From Acidobacteriota bacterium (GTDB lineage Bacteria; Actinomycetota; Thermoleophilia; Gaiellales; Gaiellaceae): 46,822 nt of DNA. Location: contig JAGWRZ010000026.1 of NCBI GenBank assembly GCA_028876365.1, positions 1-46,822 on the forward strand. The letters are read 5' to 3'. The notes below the pieces were generated by a model that saw only the letters and a program-made list of their open reading frames with translations, had not been told where the DNA came from and ran no database searches. Both the position numbers and the translations under genes were made by a program. Positions 24,915 through 33,042 of this stretch are shown one piece after another. The first letter of the stretch is position 1. Each line of letters begins with the position of its first letter.

Positions 24915-26758
24915 TGGTCCGCCAGCGCCTCGATCGCCCGCGCCACCTCGGCCGCGCGCAGCGGCAGGCCGCGAACCCGGTTGTAGCCGACCGCGTCGAC
25001 GAGGAACTCCGCGCGCACGAGCTTCAGCAGCTGTCCGAGGTTCATCTCCGGCACGAGCACCTTGTCGTAGCGCCGCAGCACCTCGCCCGTATTGCGCGGG
25101 AACGGATTGAGGTGCCGCAGGTGCGCGTGCGCGACCGCGCGGCCGTTCTGCCGGACGCGCCGGCATGCCGCCGCGATCGGGCCGTACGTCCCGCCCCACC
25201 CGAGGACGAGGATGCGCGCGTCGCCGCTCGGGTCGTCGACCTCGAGCTCTGGGATGTCACCTGCGATGCCCGCCACCTTCTGCGCGCGGAGCCGCGTCAT
25301 CAGATCGTGGTTGTCGGGATCGTACGACACGTTGCCGGTGCGATCCGCCTTCTCGAGGCCGCCGATGCGATGCTCGAGCCCCGGCGTGCCCGGTACCGCC
25401 CACGGCCGCGCGAGCGTCTGCTCGTCGCGCAGGTACGGGAGGAACTGGTCGCCGTCGTTCGGCTTCGTCGCGAGCCTCGTCGAGATGTCGGGCAGCGTGC
25501 CCACGTCAGGAAGGAGCCACGGCTCGGATCCGTTCGCGAGATACGCGTCGGAGAGGAGATAGACGGGCGTCCGGTACTTGAGCGCGAGGCGGCACGCCTC
25601 GATCGCCGCGTCGAAGCAGTCGGAGGGCGAGCGCGCGGCCACGACCGGCACCGGCGACTCCGAGTTGCGCCCGAACAGGACCATGAGCAGGTCGCCCTGC
25701 TCCGGCTTCGTCGGCATCCCGGTGGCGGGACCGGCGCGCTGGATGTCGCAGATGACGAGCGGGAGCTCGAGCATGATCGCGAGGCCGATCGTCTCCGCCT
25801 TCAGCACGACCCCGGGGCCGGCCGAGGTCGTCACGCCGAGCGAGCCGCCGAATGCGGCGCCGACGGCGGCTCCCGCGGCGGCGATCTCGTCCTCCGCCTG
25901 GAACGTCCGCACGCCGAAGTTCTTGTAGCCCGCGAGCTCCTCGAGGATCGCGCTCGCCGGCGTGATCGGGTACGCCCCGAGGAAGAGCGGCAGCTTCGCG
26001 AGCTTCGCCGCCGCGACGAGCCCGAGCGAGAGCGCCTGGTTGCCGGTGATGTTCCGGTACGTCCCGGGCTCGAGCTTCGCCGGCTTCACCTCGTAGGTGA
26101 CCGCGAACGTCTCCGTCGTCTCGCCGAACGCGTATCCCGCCTGCAGCGCCTTCACGTTCGCCTCGGCGATCTCCGGCCGCTTCGCGAACTTCGACTCGAG
26201 GAACTCGATCGTCGGGTCGATCGACCGGCCGTACAGCCACGACATGAGGCCGAGCGCGAACATGTTCTTCGAGCGCTCCGCCTCCCGCGGCGTGACGCCG
26301 TCGATGCCCTTGAGCGCGCCGACCGTGAGCGAGGTCAGCGGCACCGAGTGCAGCTGGAACTCGTCGAGCGAGCCGTCCTCGAGCGGGCTCGCCGCGTATC
26401 CGGCCTTCTGCAGGTTGCGGTCGTTGAACGCGTCCGAGTTGACGATCAGCGTCCCGCCCTTCGGCAGGTCCTTGATGTTCGTCTTCAGCGCGGCCGGGTT
26501 CATCGCCACGAGCACGTTCGGCGCGTCGCCCGGCGTGAGGATGTCGAAGTCGGCGAAGTGCACCTGGAAGCCGGAGACTCCGGGGAGGGAGCCGGCCGGC
26601 GCCCGGATCTCCGCGGGGAAGTCGGGGAACGTCGAGATGTCGTTCCCGAGCAGCGCCGTCTCCGAGGTGAACTGCGAGCCGGTCAGCTGCATGCCGTCGC
26701 CCGAGTCGCCCGCGAAGCGGACGATGACCTGTGACAGCTGTTCGACCGGCTTGGCCAA
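24911..26758 (-). CDS. korA: 2-Oxoacid:ferredoxin oxidoreductase, alpha subunit (gamma-alpha fusion)
   Basis: A 615-residue fusion. Residues 1-about 200 are the gamma domain (IVRFAGDSGDGMQLTGSQF, PGVSGFQVHF, VAMNPAALK). From about 220 the alpha domain begins with NQALSLGLVAAAKLA and the family motif YPITPAS, followed by TFQAEDEIAAAGAAVGAAF and TSAGPGVVLK. It is translated with korB to form the complete enzyme. The start is TTG 26758 (reading LAKPVEQLSQVIVRFAG); no ATG gives the conserved N-terminus. No ferredoxin gene is next to it. Confidence 0.95.
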   Translation of the reverse strand: MAKPVEQLSQVIVRFAGDSGDGMQLTGSQFTSETALLGNDISTFPDFPAEIRAPAGSLPGVSGFQVHFADFDILTPGDAPNVLVAMNPAALKTNIKDLPKGGTLIVNSDAFNDRNLQKAGYAASPLEDGSLDEFQLHSVPLTSLTVGALKGIDGVTPREAERSKNMFALGLMSWLYGRSIDPTIEFLESKFAKRPEIAEANVKALQAGYAFGETTETFAVTYEVKPAKLEPGTYRNITGNQALSLGLVAAAKLAKLPLFLGAYPITPASAILEELAGYKNFGVRTFQAEDEIAAAGAAVGAAFGGSLGVTTSAGPGVVLKAETIGLAIMLELPLVICDIQRAGPATGMPTKPEQGDLLMVLFGRNSESPVPVVAARSPSDCFDAAIEACRLALKYRTPVYLLSDAYLANGSEPWLLPDVGTLPDISTRLATKPNDGDQFLPYLRDEQTLARPWAVPGTPGLEHRIGGLEKADRTGNVSYDPDNHDLMTRLRAQKVAGIAGDIPELEVDDPSGDARILVLGWGGTYGPIAAACRRVRQNGRAVAHAHLRHLNPFPRNTGEVLRRYDKVLVPEMNLGQLLKLVRAEFLVDAVGYNRVRGLPLRAAEVARAIEALADQ

Positions 26759-26783
26759 ACCCTCAGTACAGGTATAGCACCGG

Positions 26784-27257
26784 CTACTCGGCGAGCAGCG
26801 CGTCGAGATCGACGGGCTTCGTCCACATGGTCGGCTTCCCGTCGGCGTCCTCCGGCCACTCCGCCCGCGGCCGGTCGTAGTACAGCTCGACCCCGTTCTG
26901 GTCCGGGTCGCGGAGGTAGAGCGCGACGGAGACGCCGTGGTCGCTCGCGCCGTCGAGCGGGATCCCCGCCGCGAGCACGCGGCGGAGGGCGTCGGCGAGA
27001 GCCTTCCGGTCGGGATAGCGGATGGCGGTGTGGTACAGGCCGGTCGTGTTGCGGGGCGGCGGCCCGCCCCCCTTGGACTCCCACGTGTTCAGCCCGATGT
27101 GATGGTGGTAGCCGCCGGCCGAGATGAAGGCGGCCTCCTCCCCGTAGCGCGCGAAGACGTCGAACCCGAGAACGCCGGCGTAGAAGCCGAGCGCGCGGTC
27201 GAGGTCCGCGACCTTCAGGTGCACGTGGCCGATGTCGACGCGGGGATCGATGGACAT
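26784..27257 (-). CDS. VOC-family (catechol-2,3-dioxygenase/glyoxalase-like) protein
   Basis: A 157-residue single VOC protein with a metal-binding arrangement: His 11 in GHVHLKV, a His in ASDHGVS and Glu in NGVELYYDRP. HHHIGLNTW and DPDQNGVEL resemble the CatE-type catechol 2,3-dioxygenases of soil bacteria, but those usually have two VOC modules (about 285 residues); here only one is present, so dioxygenase activity is uncertain and a lyase or binding role is possible. The ATG overlaps the stop of the upstream DHL-motif gene (ATGA). Confidence 0.85.
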   Translation of the reverse strand: MSIDPRVDIGHVHLKVADLDRALGFYAGVLGFDVFARYGEEAAFISAGGYHHHIGLNTWESKGGGPPPRNTTGLYHTAIRYPDRKALADALRRVLAAGIPLDGASDHGVSVALYLRDPDQNGVELYYDRPRAEWPEDADGKPTMWTKPVDLDALLAE

Positions 27258-27721
27258 CAGCCGTCATTGTGCTTCAGCTGCGACTCCTTCCGCTGGGCCT
27301 CCGCCAGGCTGATCGTCCCGCCGCACACCTCGGCGTTGAGCTCGTTCTCGATCCGGTCGACCTCGGCGGCGCGTGGGTACGGCTCCGGCCAGAGGTTCCG
27401 CGGATCGGTCGGGTCGCCGCCGAGCTCGAGGGAGATGAGGTGGTCCTCCTGGTAGAGGGACGCGCTCCCGGGCAGGCCGTAGGCGTGCATCTGCGTCGCC
27501 TTCAGTGCGTTCGTGTACGCGACCGGCGGGCGTACGGTGGCGGTCCAGCCGTGGACGCAGATGGTCGAGCCGATCGTCGCCTGCGTCACGTCCGCGTTCA
27601 GGACGCCGGGGACGCGCGGCAGCACCGCGCCCGTCGAGACGTGGCCGCTTCGGGCGCGCAGGACGAGCGCCAGGACGAGCAGCGCGAGCGCCGCGACGAC
27701 GAGCACGTGCCGGACGGTCAC
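27257..27721 (-). CDS. Membrane-anchored protein with HNH-like DHL...NLWPE motif
   Basis: A 154-residue protein. Residues 5-22 are a membrane or export segment; the exported part has two cysteines (STICVHG and EVCGG), probably a disulphide, and the motif YQEDHLISLELGGDPTDPRN followed by LWPEPYP. A DH-x-h-x-LELGG...NLWPE string occurs in a family of secreted proteins related to HNH nucleases (the Asp-His would be the catalytic part), but nuclease activity has not been shown to my knowledge. The GTG start overlaps the ligase stop by 4 bases, and the stop overlaps the VOC start. Confidence 0.8.
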   Translation of the reverse strand: MTVRHVLVVAALALLVLALVLRARSGHVSTGAVLPRVPGVLNADVTQATIGSTICVHGWTATVRPPVAYTNALKATQMHAYGLPGSASLYQEDHLISLELGGDPTDPRNLWPEPYPRAAEVDRIENELNAEVCGGTISLAEAQRKESQLKHNDG

Positions 27722-29151
27722 GCCGCCGACGGTACGGCCCGATCCTCCTTCGTCGCAAGACGCACGTGCAGACACGTCCCGGCGAGCGCCCAGACGACGT
27801 ATGCGACCCACGGGTCGCCGATGACGTCGGTCTGGATCGCGAGGGCGAGGATCGCGGCGAACGCCGCCGCCATCCGCAGCGCGCCCGCGCGCCAGAGCGA
27901 GACGAGGAGGGCGAGCCCCCACGCGATCCAGAGAACCGAGCCGAGGATCCCGAGCTCCGCGCCCATCTCCGTGTAGTTCGACTCGCCCGCCTTGATCGGA
28001 GTGCCGGTTCGCGACGCGGTCTGACCGACGTTGCCGAGGCCGAAGCCCTGCGGATGGTCGAGGACCGTGCGCACGCCGTCCTTCAGGGATGTCCAGTGCT
28101 CGCGCAGCGACGGCTCGTTCTCGGAGAGGGCGTTGCCGCTCGTCGGCGCCGTCGTCGCCTTCGCCACCTTCTGCTGGTAGACGAGATCGGCCTTCGTCCA
28201 GTGCCCGGTCGGCCCGATCGCCGGGAAGACGTGCGCCCACCCAACCGTAACGACGACGGCGGCGGCGGCGAGCGCGAGCGGGCGCCAGTCGCGGGCGGCG
28301 AGCGCGAGCAGGACGAGAGCGCCGGCGAGCGCGAGGAGCGACGAGCGGGAGAACGTCCACAGCAGGCCGGCGAAGGCGAGGGCGGCGAGCGCGAGCGCGA
28401 CGCGGCGGCGCGGCAGCAGCAGGAGCGCGACCACCATCAGGTAGCCGGACGCGAGCGGGCTGAGGAACGTCGACACGAGCCTCCGCAGAAAGTGCTGCTC
28501 GGAGCCCGTGTTGTAGATGAAGTTCTCCGGCAGGCCGGCGACCTTCGGGTTCTCGCCGGTGCCGTGGTAGTCGTAGCCGAGCTGCTTGTGGAAGTAGTCG
28601 ACGACGCCGTTCGTGCGCCACCAGCCGATCGGGACCGCGTAGAGGTCGACGAGGCCGAGCGTGGCGACGAACGCGGCCGTGCCGAGGATCGTCCATCCGA
28701 TCCGGCGCAGCTCGGTGCGGTCGAGAAGGAGTGAACGCCCGAGGAAGTAGGCGCCGACGGGGACGAGATCGTGCTTCGCGGCGAGCGCGACGGCATGCCG
28801 GTCTGCGACGCCGCCGAGCGCAGACTGCGGGATGAGCGCGTACACGACGACGAGCACGCCGTACGCGAGCGCGAGGGCGTCGACGACACGGGGCCGGAAC
28901 GGAAGACGCCGCTCGGCGGCGGCCTTCCGTATCACGCGCGCGAGCGCGACCGCGAGGAGGATCTCCTTCCACGCCGCGATCGCGGTGAGCGTGGACCCGC
29001 GCACGCCGGCGGCATAGAGGGACGCCATCGCGGCGTTGTGGACCGCGAGCCCGACGACGAACGCATAGAGCGCGACGACGGGGCGGCGCCAGACGGATGC
29101 CGCCGCGACGGCGAGGAGCAGCGCGTAGACCACGAGCTCGAGCGCCGTCAC
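27718..29151 (-). CDS. O-antigen ligase-like (Wzy/WaaL family) membrane protein
   Basis: A 477-residue protein with ten or more membrane helices and a large exported loop between about 290 and 400. That loop (GNALSENEPSLREHWTSLKD, then DHPQGFGLGNVG) is the typical O-antigen ligase/polymerase loop, with HPQGFGLGNVG as the key stretch. These enzymes ligate or polymerise cell-surface glycans. GTG 29151. It lies 27 bases after the small-peptide gene on the same strand, so the two may be one transcript. No glycosyltransferase gene is adjacent. Confidence 0.88.
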   Translation of the reverse strand: MTALELVVYALLLAVAAASVWRRPVVALYAFVVGLAVHNAAMASLYAAGVRGSTLTAIAAWKEILLAVALARVIRKAAAERRLPFRPRVVDALALAYGVLVVVYALIPQSALGGVADRHAVALAAKHDLVPVGAYFLGRSLLLDRTELRRIGWTILGTAAFVATLGLVDLYAVPIGWWRTNGVVDYFHKQLGYDYHGTGENPKVAGLPENFIYNTGSEQHFLRRLVSTFLSPLASGYLMVVALLLLPRRRVALALAALAFAGLLWTFSRSSLLALAGALVLLALAARDWRPLALAAAAVVVTVGWAHVFPAIGPTGHWTKADLVYQQKVAKATTAPTSGNALSENEPSLREHWTSLKDGVRTVLDHPQGFGLGNVGQTASRTGTPIKAGESNYTEMGAELGILGSVLWIAWGLALLVSLWRAGALRMAAAFAAILALAIQTDVIGDPWVAYVVWALAGTCLHVRLATKEDRAVPSAA

Positions 29152-29178
29152 GGCGGCAAACCTACAACGCGAGGTCGA

Positions 29179-29277
29179 CTAGCCCGGGCCCCAGGGGAAC
29201 TCGCCCGCAACCGCGGCGAGCGCGGCCAGTAGCGCCAGGATCAAGAAGAGCTTGATCGCGAAGCTGCTCCGCAGCAT
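29179..29277 (-). CDS. Short secreted peptide, candidate signalling peptide
   Basis: A 32-residue ORF with the best ribosome site in the window, AGAGGAGGAGG ending 3 bases before the ATG. The product has an N-region with Arg 3 and Lys 9, a hydrophobic core (about 10-21, rich in Leu/Ala) and AVA at 22-24, an ideal signal-peptidase-I site. Cleavage would release GEFPWGPG (25-32). This is a pre-pheromone layout. The gene is divergent from an HTH-TPR regulator (115 bases between starts) and upstream of the ligase gene. It could instead be a small one-helix membrane protein if not cleaved. Confidence 0.78.
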   Translation of the reverse strand: MLRSSFAIKLFLILALLAALAAVAGEFPWGPG

Positions 29278-29391
29278 GTCCTCCTCCTCTCGGTATGAGT
29301 TGGGTCTGACAAGGGACAGCGGAGAGAATGAAGCCTGGGCAAGACGGACAGGCCCATTGACGACCGGCCCGGGACCGGCCAAAATCGGTCA
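29278..29391. promoter_or_regulatory. Divergent control region, peptide gene versus XRE-TPR gene
   Basis: A 114-base gap. Toward the regulator it carries TTGACG (29357-29362), 17 bases, CAAAAT (29380-29385). The spacer contains the direct repeat GACCGGCC at 29362-29369 and 29373-29380, and the whole is bracketed by ATTGAC (29356-29361) and GTCAAT (29389-29394-type) half-sites. This is a plausible site for the HTH protein. Toward the peptide I see the ribosome site at 29281-29291 but no convincing -10/-35 pair. Confidence 0.55.
29357..29385 (+). promoter_or_regulatory. Promoter of the XRE-TPR gene (leaderless)
   Basis: TTGACG (29357-29362) and CAAAAT (29380-29385) are separated by 17 bases. 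The ATG at 29392 is 7 bases beyond the -10, so transcription would begin at the start codon itself; there is no ribosome site. Confidence 0.6.
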
Positions 29392-30702
29392 ATGCCGCCG
29401 GAAACCCCGTCGCCTGCGGGCGAGACGATCGGGCAACGGCTCAAGCGACTGCGGCTGGAACGAGGGCTGTCCCAGCGCGAGCTCGCCGCTCCGGGGGTCT
29501 CCTACGCCTATATCTCGCGGATCGAGGCGGGCACCCGGCAGCCCTCGGTCAAGGCGCTGCGAAAGCTCGCCGGCAAGCTCGGCGTCACCGCCGATTACCT
29601 CGAGAGCGGGTCAGAGCTCGACGCCGAGAGCGCGCGGGAGCTCCGCCTCGCCGACCTCGAGCTGGCCATCCGGCTCGGGGACGCAGACGGATCCGAGCCC
29701 GCCCTGAAGCAGATTCTCGCCGATGCAGAGGCCGCGGCCGACGCGCCGTCGGCGTTCCGCGCACGCGTCGCGCTGGCGGCCGTGCGCGAGGAGCAGAATG
29801 ACCTCGCTGCCGCTATCGAGCTTCTCGAGGCTGCCGTCGGGCAGGAGTTCGTCCAGCCGACGGAACACGTCGACGTGTTCTCGCAGCTCGGACGCGCGTA
29901 TTCGGCGGTCGGCCGGACAGCGCAAGCGGTCGAGCTATTCGAGATGTGTCTCGACGCGTCCACGAACAGCCCGTCCGCGGAGGCGCGGTTTGCGCTGATG
30001 CTGAGTTATGCGCTCACCGACGCCGGTGAGGTTGCCCGCGCTGAGGACGTCGTTCGGGATGCCCTTGCGCACGTCGGAGACACGGATGATCCGTACATGC
30101 GAGTGCGCCTGTACTGGTCCATGGCGCGAGTTGCGGATGCCGAGGGACGGCCGTCGCTCGCTCTGGCGAACATTCGCAAGGCGATTGCATTGCTGGAGAT
30201 GACCGAGGACGCTCTCAATCTCGGCCGCGCGCACTCCGTCGCTGCGCGACTCCTCGTCGAGCGCGGCAAGGGACCGGAGGCCACCGAGCATCTCGATCGC
30301 GCCGAGCGACTTCTCGGCGTCTCGCCTTCGCCCACCGACATCGTCGAGCTGAAGATCCAGCGCTCGCGGATCGCCCGTCTCGATGGCGATACCGAGGGCG
30401 CGATCCTGTTCGCGCGCCAAGCGCTCGCGATCGAGTCGATGCCGGCCGACCGCGGCTATGCCTTGGCGGTTCTCGCAGACGGCCTCGCGCTCAAGGGCGA
30501 GGCGGCGGAGGCGGATGCCGCATACAGAGAGGCGGTCGAGATCCTCGAGGCGGAGGGCCGTTTCCGTCCCGCCGCGAACACCGCCCGCTCGTGGGGGAAC
30601 ATGCTCCGTGCAGGCGGTGACGAAGCGCGGGCTCTCGATGCGCTCGACCGCGCCGCCGAGCTCGGCATGCGCGCTGCGCCGCAGCACACCCGCAACGGGT
30701 GA
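29392..30702 (+). CDS. XRE-family HTH regulator with TPR domain (RRNPP-like)
   Basis: A 436-residue protein. Residues 13-70 are a Cro/C1-type helix-turn-helix (IGQRLKRLRLERGLSQRELA, then ISRIEAGTRQPSVKALRKLA, then LGVTADYL). Residues about 85-430 are a run of TPR-like helical hairpins, with repeats such as ELAIRLGDADGSEPALKQIL, DVFSQLGRAYSAVGRTAQAV and ALAVLADGLALKGEAAEADA. This is the architecture of RRNPP peptide-sensing regulators (PlcR, Rgg, NprR). A secreted-peptide gene is divergent to it. The stop overlaps the glycosylase start (GTGA), so it heads an operon with the glycosylase, proC and pgl. Confidence 0.93.
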   Translation: MPPETPSPAGETIGQRLKRLRLERGLSQRELAAPGVSYAYISRIEAGTRQPSVKALRKLAGKLGVTADYLESGSELDAESARELRLADLELAIRLGDADGSEPALKQILADAEAAADAPSAFRARVALAAVREEQNDLAAAIELLEAAVGQEFVQPTEHVDVFSQLGRAYSAVGRTAQAVELFEMCLDASTNSPSAEARFALMLSYALTDAGEVARAEDVVRDALAHVGDTDDPYMRVRLYWSMARVADAEGRPSLALANIRKAIALLEMTEDALNLGRAHSVAARLLVERGKGPEATEHLDRAERLLGVSPSPTDIVELKIQRSRIARLDGDTEGAILFARQALAIESMPADRGYALAVLADGLALKGEAAEADAAYREAVEILEAEGRFRPAANTARSWGNMLRAGGDEARALDALDRAAELGMRAAPQHTRNG

Positions 30703-31559
30703 GCGTCGAGCTCGCGGTCACCCCGCGCGGCCCGTTCTCGCTCGCGCTCTCCGCGCGCCACGCGAGCGACGCGACGAGGACGTTCCGCGACGGCGTCTTC
30801 ACGCAGGCGCTGGCGGTCGGCGACGGGATCGAGCTTGCGCGCGCCCGGCAGTCGCCTTCTGGCATCGTCACGATCCGGTCCGAGTCCGAGACGGGGGCCG
30901 AGCGCCTGCGCTGGCTCCTCGCCCTCGACGACGACCACTCCGAGTTTCTCGCGCGCGTCCGCCGAGACCCAATGCTCGGACGCGCGTCCCGCGAGCTGCG
31001 CGGACTGCGGCCCATACGCGTGTCGAGCGTCGCCCAATCTCTCCTGCGCGCATTTTGCGGCCAGCTGATCGAGGCGAGGCGCGCGCGGCGCACGGAGCAG
31101 ACGATCATCCGCGCGCTCTGCCCGGCAGGGCCCGAGCGCCTGCACGCAGCACCGACGGTCTCCGATCTCGCATCGCTCGCACCGTCGCGGCTGCGGAGCC
31201 ACGGCCTGCACGCACGGCGTGCGGCCGCACTCGTCCGGCTATGCCGATCGATCGACCTCGAGCGGCTGCACGAGCATCCGACCGAGGCGATCGTGCGACG
31301 GCTCGTGCGCGAGCGCGGCCTCGGACCGTGGTCGGTCGGGGTCGTCTGCCTCGAAGGGCTCGGGCGCTGGGATCACGGGCTCGTCGGCGACCTCGGCCTC
31401 GTCAAGCTCCTCCGCACCCTGCGCGGGCGCGAGGTCGAAGGGTGGGAGACGGCCGAGCTGCTCGAGCCCTATGGCGAGTTCTCCGGTATCGCAAGCGTGT
31501 ATCTGCTCGCCGGGCTCGGCCGCGGGCTGCTCCCGCTCGACGCCGCCGCCGCGGCGTAG
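30699..31559 (+). CDS. AlkA-type DNA-3-methyladenine glycosylase (HhH-GPD)
   Basis: A 286-residue DNA repair enzyme removing alkylated bases. The C-terminal half has the helix-hairpin-helix GLGPWSVGVVCLEGLGRWDH and the catalytic Asp 231 in LVGDLGLVKLL; VSSVAQSLLRAFCGQLIEAR precedes it. The N-terminal part is shorter and divergent compared with E. coli AlkA, as is usual in actinobacterial glycosylases. GTG 30699 overlaps the regulator stop by 4 bases, so it is translated with the XRE-TPR gene. Confidence 0.88.
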   Translation: MSVELAVTPRGPFSLALSARHASDATRTFRDGVFTQALAVGDGIELARARQSPSGIVTIRSESETGAERLRWLLALDDDHSEFLARVRRDPMLGRASRELRGLRPIRVSSVAQSLLRAFCGQLIEARRARRTEQTIIRALCPAGPERLHAAPTVSDLASLAPSRLRSHGLHARRAAALVRLCRSIDLERLHEHPTEAIVRRLVRERGLGPWSVGVVCLEGLGRWDHGLVGDLGLVKLLRTLRGREVEGWETAELLEPYGEFSGIASVYLLAGLGRGLLPLDAAAAA

Positions 31560-31574
31560 GCAGACTCAGCGGCC

Positions 31575-32372
31575 ATGATCGCGATCCTCGGGTGCGGTCG
31601 CATCGGCGAGGCCCTGCTCGTCGGCCTCCTCGACGCAGGCTGGACGGACATCGTCGTCACGACGAAGTCGGAGGCGCACGCGGCCGAGCTTCGCGAGCGA
31701 CACGGCATCGACGCCTCGACCGACAATGCCGCCGCCGTCGCCAAGGCGAGCCTCGTCGTCGTCGCCGTGAAACCGCAGGACATCGACGCGCTCCTCGCGG
31801 AGGTCGGGCCGCTCCTCACGCGCGAGCAGACGGTGCTGTCGATCGCCGCGGCGATCCCGACCGCGCAGATCGAGGCGCGCGTCGCCGACGGCGTCCCCGT
31901 CGTGCGCGCGATGCCGAACGCCCCGTCGACCGTGCACGAGGGGATGGCCGGGATCTGCGCCGGCGCGCATGCGGGCGAGGAGAGCCTCGCGCTCGCCGAG
32001 GACGCTCTCGCGCACCTCGGCCGCGTCGTCCGTGTGCCCGAGTCGGCGATGGATGCGGTGACCGCGCTGTCCGGATCGGGCCCGGCGTACTTCGCGCTCC
32101 TCGCCGAGGCGATGATCGAGGCCGGCATCCTGCTCGGCGTCTCCCGGGAGATCTCGACGACGCTCGTCGTGCAGACGATGCTCGGAACGGCGAAGCAGCT
32201 GCGTGACCGCGGCATGCATCCGGTCGAGCTGCGCGAGTCGGTCACATCTCCCGGCGGGACGACGATCGCCGCCATCCGAGAGCTCGAACAGGCGGGAGTC
32301 CGCGCCGCGCTCCTCAACGCGGTTCAGGCAGCGATGACGCGTGCACGGGAGCTGGCGAGCGCGCATGAATGA
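31575..32372 (+). CDS. proC: Pyrroline-5-carboxylate reductase
   Basis: A 265-residue enzyme making the last step of proline synthesis, reducing 1-pyrroline-5-carboxylate with NAD(P)H. The nucleotide-binding motif is GCGRIGEALL (5-14), VVAVKPQDI follows, RAMPNAPS marks the middle, and the C-terminal signature is ALSGSGPAYFALLAEAMIEA ending with SPGGTTIAAI. Length is normal. ATG 31575. It overlaps pgl by 8 bases and is 15 bases after the glycosylase, so it is in the same operon. Confidence 0.96.
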   Translation: MIAILGCGRIGEALLVGLLDAGWTDIVVTTKSEAHAAELRERHGIDASTDNAAAVAKASLVVVAVKPQDIDALLAEVGPLLTREQTVLSIAAAIPTAQIEARVADGVPVVRAMPNAPSTVHEGMAGICAGAHAGEESLALAEDALAHLGRVVRVPESAMDAVTALSGSGPAYFALLAEAMIEAGILLGVSREISTTLVVQTMLGTAKQLRDRGMHPVELRESVTSPGGTTIAAIRELEQAGVRAALLNAVQAAMTRARELASAHE

Positions 32373-33042
32373 GATCGAGATCGTCGTCGACGAGAACCCC
32401 GCCGCAGTCGTGGCCGGGATGCTCGCGGCGGCGGCGCGGGACGGCGGTCACGTCGTCCTCACCGGCGGCTCGACGCCCGCGGTCGCGTACGCGCTCGCGG
32501 CGGAGCGCGAGCCGGACTGGAGCAGGACGGAGCTGTGGTGGGGCGACGAGCGGTGCGTCGCGCCGGAGCACGAATGGTCGAACTACGGGATGGCGAAGCG
32601 GACGCTGCTCGACAACGTCGCCGTGCAGCCGGCGGCGGTCCACCGGATGAAGGGCGAGCTCGGCCGCGACGCCGGCGCAGGCGATTACGACAGAGAGCTC
32701 GGCGGCCTCGCCCGCTTCGACTTTCTGCTCCTCGGGCTCGGCCCGGACGGCCACATCGCCTCGCTCTATCCCGACCAGCCGACGCTCGACGAGAGCGAGC
32801 GCCGCGTCCTCGGCGCGGAGGCGCATCTCGAGCCGTTCGTCGACCGGATCACGTTGACGCTGCCGATGCTGCGCGCCGCGCGCGCGATCGTGTTCCTCGT
32901 CGCCGGCGCGGACAAGGCGGACGCGTGCGCGCGTGCGTTCGCCGGCCCCCCGGCGCGCTCGACGCCCGGAAGCCTCGTCCGCGCCGTCAGCGGGACGACG
33001 ACGGCCGTGCTCGACCCGGCCGCGGCTGCCCAGGTGCCCTAG
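32365..33042 (+). CDS. pgl: 6-Phosphogluconolactonase
   Basis: A 225-residue enzyme of the oxidative pentose phosphate pathway that hydrolyses 6-phosphogluconolactone. Family motifs: LTGGSTPAVAY (about 32-42), ELWWGDERCV, and GLGPDGHIASLYP (about 128-140) with the catalytic His; then ITLTLPMLRAARAIVFLVAG. The ATG at 32365 overlaps the proC stop by 8 bases. The stop codon (33040-33042) is immediately followed by a half copy of the GGGGACAGTCCCC repeat. Confidence 0.95.
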   Translation: MNEIEIVVDENPAAVVAGMLAAAARDGGHVVLTGGSTPAVAYALAAEREPDWSRTELWWGDERCVAPEHEWSNYGMAKRTLLDNVAVQPAAVHRMKGELGRDAGAGDYDRELGGLARFDFLLLGLGPDGHIASLYPDQPTLDESERRVLGAEAHLEPFVDRITLTLPMLRAARAIVFLVAGADKADACARAFAGPPARSTPGSLVRAVSGTTTAVLDPAAAAQVP

